DNA of 64,000 nt from Actinokineospora iranica (lineage in GTDB: Bacteria; Actinomycetota; Actinomycetes; Mycobacteriales; Pseudonocardiaceae), in contig NZ_FMZZ01000006.1 in NCBI RefSeq assembly GCF_900101685.1, positions 124,001 through 188,000 of the forward strand, written 5' to 3'. Within the stretch, counting starts at the first letter, position 1. Each line of letters starts with the position of its first letter. Shown here one piece after another: positions 26,991-35,308 of this stretch. The translations under genes were made by a program, and so were the position numbers. A model generated the notes under the pieces. The model had not been told where the DNA came from. It saw nothing but the letters and a program-made list of their open reading frames with translations, and did not search any database.

Positions 26991-28103
26991 TCAGACGAGC
27001 CATGCCATGCGCTCGCCGTGCATCGCGGTGCGGGCGAGCGCGACCGCGTCCGGGCGGCCGCCGTCCCACCGGGTGAGGCCCAGCACGCCGAAGGTCGGCC
27101 GCCCCTGCGCGGGGACCAGGTCGTCACGCCCTGGCAGCACGTGACACAGGGCCGCGCCGTAGGACTCGTGGCTCACCCACCACAGAGGTCGTTTTTCCGC
27201 CAGTTCGGCGAGCGCGGCGATGAAGGCCACCCGCTCATCCTGGCTCAGGTGAACCAGCGCGTTGCTGGTGATCACGACCAGCGGCACGCCCTCGGCGACC
27301 CGCTCGGCCGCGGCGGGCAGGTCGGCCACCGCGTCGCCCTGGACCAACTGGGGCGGGTTCTTGCGCTGGAGCGCGGCGGCGGTGCTGAACAGGCGCTGCC
27401 GCTCGGGCTGGTCGGCCCAGACGCACGCCTCCAGCCACGCCGCGGCGTCCTCGTCGGCCAGGTCGACCGGGTTGGCGTCCAGGCCCACCCGCTCGGCCAC
27501 GGCGAGCTTCTTGGGGATCACGGGCATCGCCGCGCCCGGGGCCACTTCCAGGGCGCAGTGCAGCCCCAGCGGCGTCTTGGGGGGCCCGGCGACGATCTGG
27601 CCGGACTGCTCTGTCTGATAGCGGTAGGCGTACCGGTCGAGGTTGAGCAGCAGCCCCGCGCTGCACCCGACCTCCAGCAGGCCCACCGCGGCCTTCGCCT
27701 GCTTCGCGGCCAGCGCCACCGCCGGGTAGAGCAGGGCGGCGCGGCGCACCTCGTTGGTCTGCGTCGTGTGCGCGGCGATCAGCCCGCGGATCTTGTCCGC
27801 GCGCTCCAGCACGAACGACCGGAACAGCGGCCAGGTGCCCGCGTCGAGGCCGTAGCTGCCGCCCATCGAGGGGTAGTAGTTCACCAGTTCGTGGAACGGC
27901 TCGGCCTGGACCGCGCGATGCACGGCCGCTAAGAGCAGCGTCGCCTTCTCCGCGCCCGGCTGGGCCGCGGTCAGCAGGCCTGCCACCTCGTCGTCCTCGG
28001 CGGCCCGCGCGGCCAGGTGCTCGTACAGCGGGGAGACCCCGGCGGCCTCGCTCTCGGCGAAACGCCGCAACCGCTGCCTGATCTCGTCCAGGGACACGGT
28101 CAC
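26991..28103 (-). CDS. DUF2332 family protein
   Basis: A 370-residue actinobacterial protein. The central GLLEVGCSAGLLLNLDRYAY looks like the glycine-rich SAM-binding motif of class I methyltransferases, and VQGDAVADLP and VVITSNALVHLS follow in the expected order. A methyltransferase-like fold is therefore likely, but the substrate is unknown. GTG start with GGAGG 7 bases upstream. It lies 40 bp downstream of the MaoC gene. Confidence 0.83.
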   Translation of the reverse strand: MTVSLDEIRQRLRRFAESEAAGVSPLYEHLAARAAEDDEVAGLLTAAQPGAEKATLLLAAVHRAVQAEPFHELVNYYPSMGGSYGLDAGTWPLFRSFVLERADKIRGLIAAHTTQTNEVRRAALLYPAVALAAKQAKAAVGLLEVGCSAGLLLNLDRYAYRYQTEQSGQIVAGPPKTPLGLHCALEVAPGAAMPVIPKKLAVAERVGLDANPVDLADEDAAAWLEACVWADQPERQRLFSTAAALQRKNPPQLVQGDAVADLPAAAERVAEGVPLVVITSNALVHLSQDERVAFIAALAELAEKRPLWWVSHESYGAALCHVLPGRDDLVPAQGRPTFGVLGLTRWDGGRPDAVALARTAMHGERMAWLV

Positions 28104-28143
28104 GGCGTTTCCTCCGTTTTGATTTTACCTGTCTTACGCTGTC

Positions 28144-28647
28144 TTACACCCTGGGCTCGGGGCGGCCCGGCTGCTCGCCGCCGCGCGCCTCACCGTAGGA
28201 GCGCTTGGGCACCATCACCTTGCGACGGAAGACGCAGACAACCGTTCCGTCCTGTTTGTAGCCTCGGGTCTCGACATAGACCACGCCCCGGTCGTCCTTC
28301 GACTTCGACGGCGTCTTGTCGAGCACCTCGGTCTCACCGTAGATGGTGTCACCGTGGAAGGTGGGCTTCACATGCCGGAGGGACTCGATCTCCAGGTTCG
28401 CGATCGCCTTGCCCGAGACGTCGGGGACGGACATGCCCAGCAGCAGCGAGTAGATGTAGTTGCCGACCACCACGTTCTTGCCGAAGTCGGTGGTGTTCTC
28501 CGCGTAGTTCACATCCATGTGCAGCGGGTGGTGGTTCATCGTGATGAGGCAGAAGAGGTGGTCGTCGTACTCGGTCACCGTCTTTCCTGGCCAGTGTTTG
28601 TACACCGCGCCGACCTCGAACTCCTCGTAGTACCGACCGAACTGCAC
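28144..28647 (-). CDS. MaoC-family acyl-CoA dehydratase (mesaconyl-CoA hydratase-like)
   Basis: A 167-residue hot-dog fold hydratase. NHHPLHMDVNYAENTTDFGK carries the hydratase-2 Asp/His signature (HxDxxYA). The GTG at 28647 follows a perfect AGGAGG; longer frames run into the corA leader. Relatives hydrate branched enoyl-CoAs such as mesaconyl-CoA; in M. tuberculosis the CitE-MaoC-FadE genes are together. Here the CitE-like and acyl-CoA dehydrogenase genes are 16-20 kb away, so a common pathway is plausible but not shown by linkage. Confidence 0.87.
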   Translation of the reverse strand: MQFGRYYEEFEVGAVYKHWPGKTVTEYDDHLFCLITMNHHPLHMDVNYAENTTDFGKNVVVGNYIYSLLLGMSVPDVSGKAIANLEIESLRHVKPTFHGDTIYGETEVLDKTPSKSKDDRGVVYVETRGYKQDGTVVCVFRRKVMVPKRSYGEARGGEQPGRPEPRV

Positions 28648-28857
28648 TGTTCCTCCTAGGTGACCGACGAGTAGGAGAACTGTGTACGGCCCCCGACCGG
28701 ACGGTGCAACCGGTCTGTGAGGGAGTGCACCGGGTGTGAGCCGCGCCAGGTTTCCCCGCCTGGCCACGGGATACCCAAGGTCGAGGAGTACGCTGTGCTC
28801 TCGGTGGGTCCGCGCGCCATGCGCCGACCGCCGCCTACGGCAAGGAGGTGAGGACGC

Positions 28858-28935
28858 ATGAGCGACCCACATGGTCATGACAACGCGACTGGTTGCAGTA
28901 GTACCCGCGTCCCCTCCGAAGGAGCCCGCCGCTAA
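28858..28935 (+). CDS. Putative corA leader peptide (uORF, 25 aa)
   Basis: A 25-codon ORF, MSDPHGHDNATGCSSTRVPS plus EGARR, with an excellent AAGGAGGTGAGG site 5-11 bases upstream of its ATG. It lies 90 bp ahead of corA in the untranslated leader. A GC hairpin (28963-28978) sits between it and corA. The Asp-Pro-His-rich start suggests a regulatory leader for a metal transporter; this is inference. Confidence 0.5.
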   Translation: MSDPHGHDNATGCSSTRVPSEGARR

Positions 28936-28962
28936 GGCAGGCTTCGCCGTTTCGGCTGGGAC

Positions 28963-28978
28963 GCTCCGTCGCCGGAGC
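28963..28978 (+). promoter_or_regulatory. Hairpin in the corA leader
   Basis: GCTCCG and CGGAGC form a 6-bp stem with a TCGC tetraloop, 28 bases after the leader ORF stop and about 47 bases before the corA start. It could be part of an attenuator with the leader ORF. Otherwise the 28648-29025 gap shows no recognised riboswitch. Confidence 0.4.
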
Positions 28979-29025
28979 GGCCGTGGAGTCCCTCCGGTCC
29001 CCCGACGTGAGTCGCTGGAGGTCCG

Positions 29026-30108
29026 ATGCCCGCCCTTCCCTCGTTCGGCGCCCTGCGCGGCCGCACGAACCGAGTCGGCCCGCCCCCGCCGCCGATCTCC
29101 GTGCCGCTATCGGCTTACGTGGTCGACTGCGGCGTCTACGTCGACGGCGCGCGGCTGCCCGGCCGCTGGACGCACATCGACGCGATCGCCGAGGTGCGCA
29201 GGCGCGGCGAGGGATTCGTCTGGATCGGCCTGCACGAGCCCGACGAGCGCCAGATCCAGGGCGTCGCGGAGACCTTCGGCCTGCACGAGCTAGCCGTCGA
29301 GGACGCCGTGCACGCCCACCAGCGGCCCAAGCTGGAACGCTACGACGACAACCTGTTCATGGTGCTCAAAACGGTCCGCTACGTCGAGCACGAGTCCCCG
29401 ACCTCGGCCAACGAGATCGTGGAGACCGGCGAGATCATGGCGTTCCTCGGCAGGGACTACGTGGTGACGGTCCGGCACGGCAAGCATTCCGCGCTGCACC
29501 AGCTCCGCGAAGAACTCGAACGGGCGCCAGAGCGGCTGCGCGGCGGTCCCGCGGCGGTGCTGCACGGCATCTCCGACCACGTCGTGGACACCTACCTCGC
29601 GGTGGCCGACGCGTTCGAGAACGACATAGACCTCATCGAGAAAGCCGTGTTCGCCCCGCGCAGCCCGGTCAGCGCCGAGCAGATGTACCTGATGAAGCGA
29701 GAAATCCTCGAACTGCGCCGCGCGGTCGGCCCGCTGGCCAACCCGCTGCGGCGGCTGGCGGAAGGGTGTTCGCCGCTGATCCCGGACGAGGTGCGCTCCT
29801 ACTTCCGCGACGTGGACGACCACCTGACCACGGTGTCGGAGCGGGTGACCAGCTTCGACGAGCTGCTGACCACGCTGGTGGACGCGACGCTGGCGAAGAT
29901 CACGCTCCAGCAGAACTCCGACATGCGCAAGATCACCTCGTGGGCGGCGATCATCGCCGTGCCCACCATGGTGGTCGGCGTCTACGGCATGAACTTCGAG
30001 AACATGCCCGAGACCAAATGGCGGTTCGGGTATCCGCTGGTGATGATCGTCATCTTCTTCGCGTGCATCGTGCTGTATCGAATCTTCCGCAAGAACCGAT
30101 GGCTATAG
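29026..30108 (+). CDS. corA: CorA-type magnesium/cobalt transporter
   Basis: A 360-residue divalent-cation channel of the inner membrane. A long cytoplasmic N-terminal domain (about 1-290) is followed by two C-terminal helices. The first ends in the selectivity motif GVYGMNFENMPE (GMN) and the second is PLVMIVIFFACIVLYRIF with a basic end. The ATG has GGAGG 5 bases upstream. A leader ORF precedes it and a tiny membrane protein follows. In M. tuberculosis corA (Rv1239c) is next to sugC; here the two are about 8 kb apart. Confidence 0.95.
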   Translation: MPALPSFGALRGRTNRVGPPPPPISVPLSAYVVDCGVYVDGARLPGRWTHIDAIAEVRRRGEGFVWIGLHEPDERQIQGVAETFGLHELAVEDAVHAHQRPKLERYDDNLFMVLKTVRYVEHESPTSANEIVETGEIMAFLGRDYVVTVRHGKHSALHQLREELERAPERLRGGPAAVLHGISDHVVDTYLAVADAFENDIDLIEKAVFAPRSPVSAEQMYLMKREILELRRAVGPLANPLRRLAEGCSPLIPDEVRSYFRDVDDHLTTVSERVTSFDELLTTLVDATLAKITLQQNSDMRKITSWAAIIAVPTMVVGVYGMNFENMPETKWRFGYPLVMIVIFFACIVLYRIFRKNRWL

Positions 30109-30113
30109 CTGGG

Positions 30114-30132
30114 GGCTCGTTTTCTTCGAGCC
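30114..30132 (+). terminator. Hairpin directly after corA
   Basis: GGCTCG (30114-30119) and CGAGCC (30127-30132) with a T-rich 7-base loop, just 6 bases after the corA stop. It may end the transcript or partly separate corA from the small ORF downstream. Confidence 0.5.
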
Positions 30133-30184
30133 GCCCAGCCCTCTCGCAAGGTCCCCCGTTCGTACTCCGATGGGAGGTTTCCCC

Positions 30185-30286
30185 ATGACCCGGCTGCTGA
30201 CCAATGTGAAGTTCTGGCTCCTCGCGGTGATCGTCACCTGGATCACGGTGGTGACCGTGATCATCGCGGAAACCCCTGCGACATAA
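30185..30286 (+). CDS. Tiny membrane protein downstream of corA (33 aa)
   Basis: A 33-residue ORF: MTRLLTNVKFWLLAVIVTWI then TVVTVIIAETPAT. One transmembrane helix covers most of it. The ATG follows GGGAGG at 7 bases, a strong ribosome site, and the gene lies 77 bp after corA on the same strand. It is too short for most gene finders. A partner or regulator of CorA is an attractive inference by analogy with small Mg2+-transporter regulators. Confidence 0.65.
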   Translation: MTRLLTNVKFWLLAVIVTWITVVTVIIAETPAT

Positions 30287-30439
30287 GGTTTTCACCCGCC
30301 CGCGACGGGAGCGCCACCGCGAGTGGCCACTGTGGACAGACAGCTCATGGCGTCGTCCCGGTGGGCGCACGCGTTCTGCGCATTCCCAGCGGCGCGGGCG
30401 ATTCGCCGCGACAGTCCTCTGCGGCTCACTTGTTTTGCG

Positions 30440-31264
30440 TCAGAGCCACAGTTCGCGGGCCAGCGCGCGCAGGTGGCCGCGAAGGTCGTCGCGGGTCAGC
30501 GGGTTGACGCTCATCCAGTCGCCCGCGTCGGCCCCCAGGCTGAAGCGGCCGCGGGCGGTGTCCAGCCAGCGCACCTCCGGACCCGACCGCGTCCACTCGC
30601 CCGCGTAGCCGCGCCGCACCGCCACGCCTGCCTGTCCGTTGCCGAGGACCGGTTGCAGGTGGGTCACCATGCGGCGCGCGGTCTGCTCGTCGAGGCCGTG
30701 CGCGCGCAACACGCGGTCCATCTCGTCCGCGGTGAGCCGGTGCGTCGCGCCGAGGATGTCGCGGTGCGCCCCCTCGACGGCACGGCGCGGCAGGCTGAAC
30801 GGGGCCGCCATCGCCGCACTCAGGTCCGGCACCATGCCCACCAGCCGCTCCACGGCGTCGCGCACCGACAGCGCCAGCAGGCGCACCGGGCCGCGCGTGT
30901 CCTGGCTGACCAGCAGGGCCTCGTCGCGCTGGGCCAGCACCAGCGCCGCACGCGCCCGCTCGCGGCCCGCCACCATGACGTCCACCGAGCCAACACCCTC
31001 ACGCAGCAGGTGCACGAAATCGGCCGCCACCCCGCGCGGACCCCGGTGGTCGGCCAGCCCGCGCCCGGCAAGCTCGGCGCGCGCCCGCTGGAAATGGGCG
31101 CGCCGCTCATCGAGCGTGCCGCCGTAAGCGTGCACCCGCAACGGAAACGGCGGCGCGACCTCCGCGAACGCGCAGAGCAGGTCGACCTCCGCCGGATGCA
31201 GCCACGCCCCCGCCGCGTCCCGGTACCCCGGGTCGGCCCCCAGACCGCTGGGCATCTCGGTCAC
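30440..31264 (-). CDS. EspG-family ESX secretion-associated chaperone
   Basis: A 274-residue protein resembling EspG, the cytosolic chaperone that holds PE/PPE-type substrates of type VII secretion. Typical features are the N-terminal LHPAEVDLLCAFAEVAPPFP and the central block with SVRDAVERLVGMVPDLSAA. The GTG start forms a GTGA overlap with the Pro-rich gene, so chaperone and candidate substrate are translationally coupled. No ESX core genes (EccB/C/D/E, MycP) are in the window. Confidence 0.82.
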   Translation of the reverse strand: MTEMPSGLGADPGYRDAAGAWLHPAEVDLLCAFAEVAPPFPLRVHAYGGTLDERRAHFQRARAELAGRGLADHRGPRGVAADFVHLLREGVGSVDVMVAGRERARAALVLAQRDEALLVSQDTRGPVRLLALSVRDAVERLVGMVPDLSAAMAAPFSLPRRAVEGAHRDILGATHRLTADEMDRVLRAHGLDEQTARRMVTHLQPVLGNGQAGVAVRRGYAGEWTRSGPEVRWLDTARGRFSLGADAGDWMSVNPLTRDDLRGHLRALARELWL

Positions 31265-32265
31265 GTGCGGCCACCCCCGGTCCGGGCGATGTCGCCCTCG
31301 TTGCCGTCCTCGGCCTCGCGGTAGCGGTCGCGGACCTGCTCGGCGCTCTCGATGAACTGGTCCATGCGCCGCATCGCCTCGGCGAGCAACCCCCGCAGCC
31401 CTTCCGCCCCGTTGAGCCGGTCGTCGAACTTCTTCGCGAGCTGCCGCCCCACCGGACTGGTCCCCAACCGCGGCGTGTACGCCTCCCCCTGCATCCGCTC
31501 GACCCGCGCCTGCACAGCCGCCAACCCAAACCGAGCCGAGGCGACGGCGAGGCTGAACCCGTGCAGCCTGGTCAGGTCGACGTCCCAGTACCCCTTGGAC
31601 TGAGCGCCGGTGTCGTCGGCGGGACCGCCTGGTTTACCGAGATCGCCCTTGCTGGGCGGGTAGTCGGGCTTATCCGAACCCACTGGCGGAGCCCCGGAAG
31701 CGGGCTGCGCGGGAGCGGGCCGCGGAACCGGCGCGGAACCCGACCCGGGCGCGGGATTCGGTCCAGGCAGCGGAGCGGGGCCCGCGGCCGGGCCAGGCGG
31801 CGAAGGGGGAATGGGGCCGTGGACCGGACTTGCCCCGGGACCGGGCACAGGTTGCGGGTTCGGGCCGTGCGCCGGGCTCGGCCCGGGGACAGGTGGCGCA
31901 ACGGGAACCGGATCTGGACCAGGCACGGGAGCCGGGCTTGGCCCGGGGCCAACTGGTGAAACAGGAACCGGATCGGGACCAGGCGCGGGGGCCGGGTTCG
32001 GCCCGGGTGTCGGGCTTGGTGCGGGTGCAGGGGGTGGCGCGGGGTTCGGTGGCGGAACGGGAATCGGATCGGGACCGGGCGCCGGGGTCGGGGCGGGCGG
32101 GGTGGGGACCGGGTTGGGGTCGGGTGGCTGGAAGGGGTTCGGCGGTGGCGGCGCGGGGGCCGGGTCTGGGACTGGCATGGGGGGCGGGGTGTCGGCGGTC
32201 CCGTGGAGTCTGGCCGCGATCGACTGGTCCTCCACCGCGCTGACCTGGTCGAACTGCTCTCGCAT
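31261..32265 (-). CDS. Pro-rich protein with C-terminal helical ESX-like domain
   Basis: A 334-residue protein. After 28 residues, about 180 residues are a degenerate Pro repeat (PGPDPVPVxP, PGPSPAP, PGPNPAP). The last 110 residues are helical (YWDVDLTRLHGFSLAVASAR ... FDDRLNGAEGLRGLLAEAMR), resembling a PE/WXG100-like hairpin. It lies between the PPE-like and EspG genes, the expected place for a PE-type partner. The repeat makes the antisense strand look Gly-rich, which is not a gene. A secreted, wall-spanning role is inferred. Confidence 0.75.
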   Translation of the reverse strand: MREQFDQVSAVEDQSIAARLHGTADTPPPMPVPDPAPAPPPPNPFQPPDPNPVPTPPAPTPAPGPDPIPVPPPNPAPPPAPAPSPTPGPNPAPAPGPDPVPVSPVGPGPSPAPVPGPDPVPVAPPVPGPSPAHGPNPQPVPGPGASPVHGPIPPSPPGPAAGPAPLPGPNPAPGSGSAPVPRPAPAQPASGAPPVGSDKPDYPPSKGDLGKPGGPADDTGAQSKGYWDVDLTRLHGFSLAVASARFGLAAVQARVERMQGEAYTPRLGTSPVGRQLAKKFDDRLNGAEGLRGLLAEAMRRMDQFIESAEQVRDRYREAEDGNEGDIARTGGGRT

Positions 32266-32280
32266 CGTTTGCGCTTCCCC

Positions 32281-33411
32281 TTAGAGGCCGATCACGGGCG
32301 GCGACGCCTTCTGGTCCAGTGCGAACGGGTCGTCGGCGTCGTAGGGGTAGCGCCTGCGGTGCTCGTTGCCTGCGCCGCCCTGGCCCATGCCCAGGCCACC
32401 GGCCATCGGCATACCGCCCATCCCCATGCCGCCCCCGTGCGTGCCCGCCGAGGCGGCCACGGCGCCGCCCGCGCCGGGCCGGAGGCCGCCGGGCACCGCC
32501 TCCGTGACGCCAACCGCGACGCCGGGTGGCAGCGGCGGGCGCGTGGTCGCGCCGCCCGAGCCTTCTCCGGCGCCGGGAGCGCTGCCCAGTCCGCCCCCGC
32601 TGAAGCCACCACCGCCGAAACCACCGGAGCCGCTTACCGCGCCCCCGGTATAGCGGCTTCCCGCGTCCTCGAAACCCTGCACCGACGTGCCGGGCTCACC
32701 CGCGGTCAGCGCTGACCAGCGCATCTCGACATCGGTCGTGTACGAGACCGTGGTGTCCAGCCAGTCGTGGGGCAACCGCGGTGGGGACGGCTCCACCGGG
32801 CGGGGGCGCAGCGCGGTGCCGCGGTCCTCGAACTGGGGGGTGGCCTGGTCGATGCCGATGGCCGCGCCCTCGAAGCGCTTCATCGCCTCGACGGCCATCG
32901 CCTTGAGGCGCGCCTCTTCCTGCTGGGCGGTGAACGCGCTCTCGGAGCCCGCCGCGGTCCCGGCGATGGCCGAGGCGAGCGGTCCGCCGGAGTCGAGGCC
33001 CGCCGCGGCGCTGTCGGCGGCGAGGGCGGGTGGCACGGCGGGCTTGGGCGGGATCTCGGGCATCGCGTCCTGCGCCGCCTTGAGCGCTCCGGCCGCCTCC
33101 TGGATCGGGTCGCCGATCTGGCGGGCGGTCTCCCCCAGGTCGGCCACCCACTGCGCGTTGAGCGCCACGTCGGTGCGGGCCTGTTCGGCGGCGGCGCCGG
33201 ACCAGAAGGTCATCAGCTCTTCCAGCGCGGCGGAAAGCACGTCGGCCGCGTCGACGACCTCGGCGCCCGCGGCGCGCCAGTCGTCGGCGAGGCGCTCCAA
33301 CTGGGGCGCGCTCGCCTGCTCGGCGACCATCTTGACCAGATCCTCCAGCGAGTAGGACTCCCAGTTCACCCCGCCGGTGACGTACCGGTCGTCCGCCTGC
33401 CCAGTTCCCAT
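32281..33411 (-). CDS. PPE-like/WXG100 ESX substrate
   Basis: A 376-residue protein. Residues 15-190 form long helices with the turn motif FWSGAAAEQA, the WxG of WXG100/PPE proteins. The C-terminal half is disordered and Gly-rich (GGFGGGGFSGGGLGSA; GGGMGMGGMPMAGGLGMG) as in secreted PPE effectors. The ATG at 33411 has GGGGAG 8 bases upstream; the longer open frame only reads antisense to the phosphoesterase and ParB-like genes. It heads a three-gene PPE-Pro-rich-EspG operon. Confidence 0.83.
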   Translation of the reverse strand: MGTGQADDRYVTGGVNWESYSLEDLVKMVAEQASAPQLERLADDWRAAGAEVVDAADVLSAALEELMTFWSGAAAEQARTDVALNAQWVADLGETARQIGDPIQEAAGALKAAQDAMPEIPPKPAVPPALAADSAAAGLDSGGPLASAIAGTAAGSESAFTAQQEEARLKAMAVEAMKRFEGAAIGIDQATPQFEDRGTALRPRPVEPSPPRLPHDWLDTTVSYTTDVEMRWSALTAGEPGTSVQGFEDAGSRYTGGAVSGSGGFGGGGFSGGGLGSAPGAGEGSGGATTRPPLPPGVAVGVTEAVPGGLRPGAGGAVAASAGTHGGGMGMGGMPMAGGLGMGQGGAGNEHRRRYPYDADDPFALDQKASPPVIGL

Positions 33412-33633
33412 CGCACGAACTCCCCTCGGTGGCAGGCCACGCCACCGCACCCGTGGTGGATGCCGCACCCTCGGCACCCGCAGACGATCGCTTCCGACGA
33501 TCACGCTAGCCGTCCGACGCCCGGCGAGCACGAACCGTTCCCTCCGCATGACTCCTCGCCAGCCAAGCCCGGATCGATACCCGCCCTGGCCGCTCGTCGG
33601 ACTTCCCGCCGTCCGCACACGTACGCTCGGGCC

Positions 33634-34302
33634 ATGCCGAGGGTGCTCGCGGTCTCCGACGAGGTGGTCGAGCGGCTGTGGACCACCAAGGTCCGCGAGC
33701 ACGACGTCGACCTGGTGCTCGCCGCGGGCGACCTCCCGTTCGACTACCTGGAGTTCCTGGCCGACGCGCTCGACCGGCCCTGCGTGTTCGTGCCGGGCAA
33801 CCACGACCGGGACCTCACCGGTTACGTCTACTCGCACGGCCTGTGGACCCGCGACGGGCTGCCCGCCGACTACCCGGGGCCGACGGGCGCGGTGAACGTC
33901 GACGGCCGGATCGCGGATGTGGCCGGGCTGCGGATCGCGGGGCTGGGCGGGTCGATCCGGTACAACACCGGCCCCAACCAGTGGACCGAGCGGCAGATGG
34001 CCCGCCGGGCGCGCGGGCTGCGCCTGCGGGCGGCGGCGCGCCGCTTCCGCGACGGCCGGGGCGTGGACGTGCTGCTGACCCACTCGCCGCCGCGCGGGGT
34101 GGGCGACCGTGAGGACCCACCGCACCGGGGGTTCGACTGCCTGCACGAGACGGTTCGGCGGCTGCGGCCCGCGCTGCTGGTGCACGGGCACATCCACCCG
34201 CACGGGGAACCGGTCCCGGACCGGAACATGGGTGACACCCGAGTCGTCAACACTGTGGGTTACCGCATCTTGGACATCCCGGAGAACAGCCATGCCACGT
34301 GA
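33634..34302 (+). CDS. Calcineurin-like metallophosphoesterase
   Basis: A 222-residue phosphoesterase. Metal-binding motifs are AAGDLPFD, PGNHDRD, LLTHSPPRG and VHGHIHPHG. The usual first motif DxH is replaced by SDEV, so one metal ligand is altered, as in an actinomycete subfamily. It overlaps the ParB-like gene by 11 bp. Substrates (nucleotides, phosphodiesters or nucleic acids) are not defined. The ATG at 33634 begins the conserved MPRVLAVSDE. Confidence 0.87.
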   Translation: MPRVLAVSDEVVERLWTTKVREHDVDLVLAAGDLPFDYLEFLADALDRPCVFVPGNHDRDLTGYVYSHGLWTRDGLPADYPGPTGAVNVDGRIADVAGLRIAGLGGSIRYNTGPNQWTERQMARRARGLRLRAAARRFRDGRGVDVLLTHSPPRGVGDREDPPHRGFDCLHETVRRLRPALLVHGHIHPHGEPVPDRNMGDTRVVNTVGYRILDIPENSHAT

Positions 34303-35131
34303 CACCGGCTTTCCCGTCGCCGACGCCGAGAACGACTTCCTGCGGATGCGCAGGCGGCAGGTCCTCAGCAGGCTGGGCGCGTGGCTGCGCCGGGAGCCGG
34401 ACGACGTGAACATCATGCTGCCCTTCGACGAGGTCGTCGCCGCCCTCGGCCGGGTCGGCGAGCGGCGGCTGGGGCTGCGGGTCATCCCGCTCGACTCGAT
34501 CATCGGCAGCGTCGACCGGACCAGGGACTTCGACCGCCGCTTCCGGCCGACGTCTGGCATGTCCCGACAGCGGTGGGAGCGCCTGGCGCTGGCGCAGCGG
34601 CGCGGGGAGGCGATCCCGCCGATCGAGGTCTTCCGGGTGGGCGAACTCCATTTCGTCGTGGACGGGCACCACCGCGTGTCGGTGGCGCACGCGATGGGCC
34701 TGCGGACCATCGACGCGTACGTGACCGAGATCGTCACCCGCATCTCGGCGGAGGGGATCAGGTACCGGGGCGACCTGATCGTCAAGGACTTCCGGCGGAT
34801 CTTCCTGGACCGGGTCCCCCTCGACGACCAGGCGCGGGACGCGATCAGCCTGACGGACCCGTGGGACTACGCGGCACTGAGCGAGGCCGTCGAGGCGTGG
34901 GGCTTCCGGCTCATGCAGGACGAGCGGCGGTTCCTGGACCGCGCCACGGTGGCGAACCGTTGGTATGCCGAGGAGTTCGTCCCCGTGGTCACCATGGTGC
35001 GGCAGGCCGGGATGATCGCCAGCCAGACCGAGGCCGAGGCGTATCTCTGGGTCATCGCCGAGCGCTACCGGCTCATCCGCACGCACCGCTGGGACGACGC
35101 GGTGATCACCGCCCTGCGCGCCCGCGCCTGA
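34292..35131 (+). CDS. ParB-like nuclease-domain protein
   Basis: A 279-residue protein with a ParB/sulfiredoxin-like core: VIPLDSIIGSVDR, IPPIEVFRVGELHFVVDGHH and RVSVAHAMGL. The C-terminal 130 residues are helical and unfamiliar. It is not a chromosome-partition ParB, as there is no ParA and no helix-turn-helix middle domain is recognised. The ATG follows GGAG and lies inside the end of the phosphoesterase gene, so the two are coupled. Joint action on a phosphorylated or nucleic-acid substrate is possible. Confidence 0.8.
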   Translation: MPRDTGFPVADAENDFLRMRRRQVLSRLGAWLRREPDDVNIMLPFDEVVAALGRVGERRLGLRVIPLDSIIGSVDRTRDFDRRFRPTSGMSRQRWERLALAQRRGEAIPPIEVFRVGELHFVVDGHHRVSVAHAMGLRTIDAYVTEIVTRISAEGIRYRGDLIVKDFRRIFLDRVPLDDQARDAISLTDPWDYAALSEAVEAWGFRLMQDERRFLDRATVANRWYAEEFVPVVTMVRQAGMIASQTEAEAYLWVIAERYRLIRTHRWDDAVITALRARA

Positions 35132-35308
35132 CCCGCCCAGCCCCTACTGGAAAGTCACTTCATATTAGCCGCTGCCATCGCGGGCAAATAGCACCACTAT
35201 TGGCGATTTGCCCGAAATGAATGTGAACCCTGAGCGCGTTTCCGAGCCAGAATTACCGGCGAACACAGCGAGTGACAAAGCGCGTGATCCCCATCACTCG
35301 ATAGCCCG

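Noticed and set aside
28800-29025. M-box (Mg2+) riboswitch upstream of corA
   Set aside because: A GGTGAGG string is present, but the conserved GCTCC and CACTGCCC elements and three-helix layout are not; it is explained better by the leader ORF's ribosome site.
31811-32284. Gly-rich rightward frame resembling a PE_PGRS-like protein
   Set aside because: It is the exact antisense of the Pro-repeat tract; the leftward gene is coupled to EspG and has a helical domain, so it is the real one.
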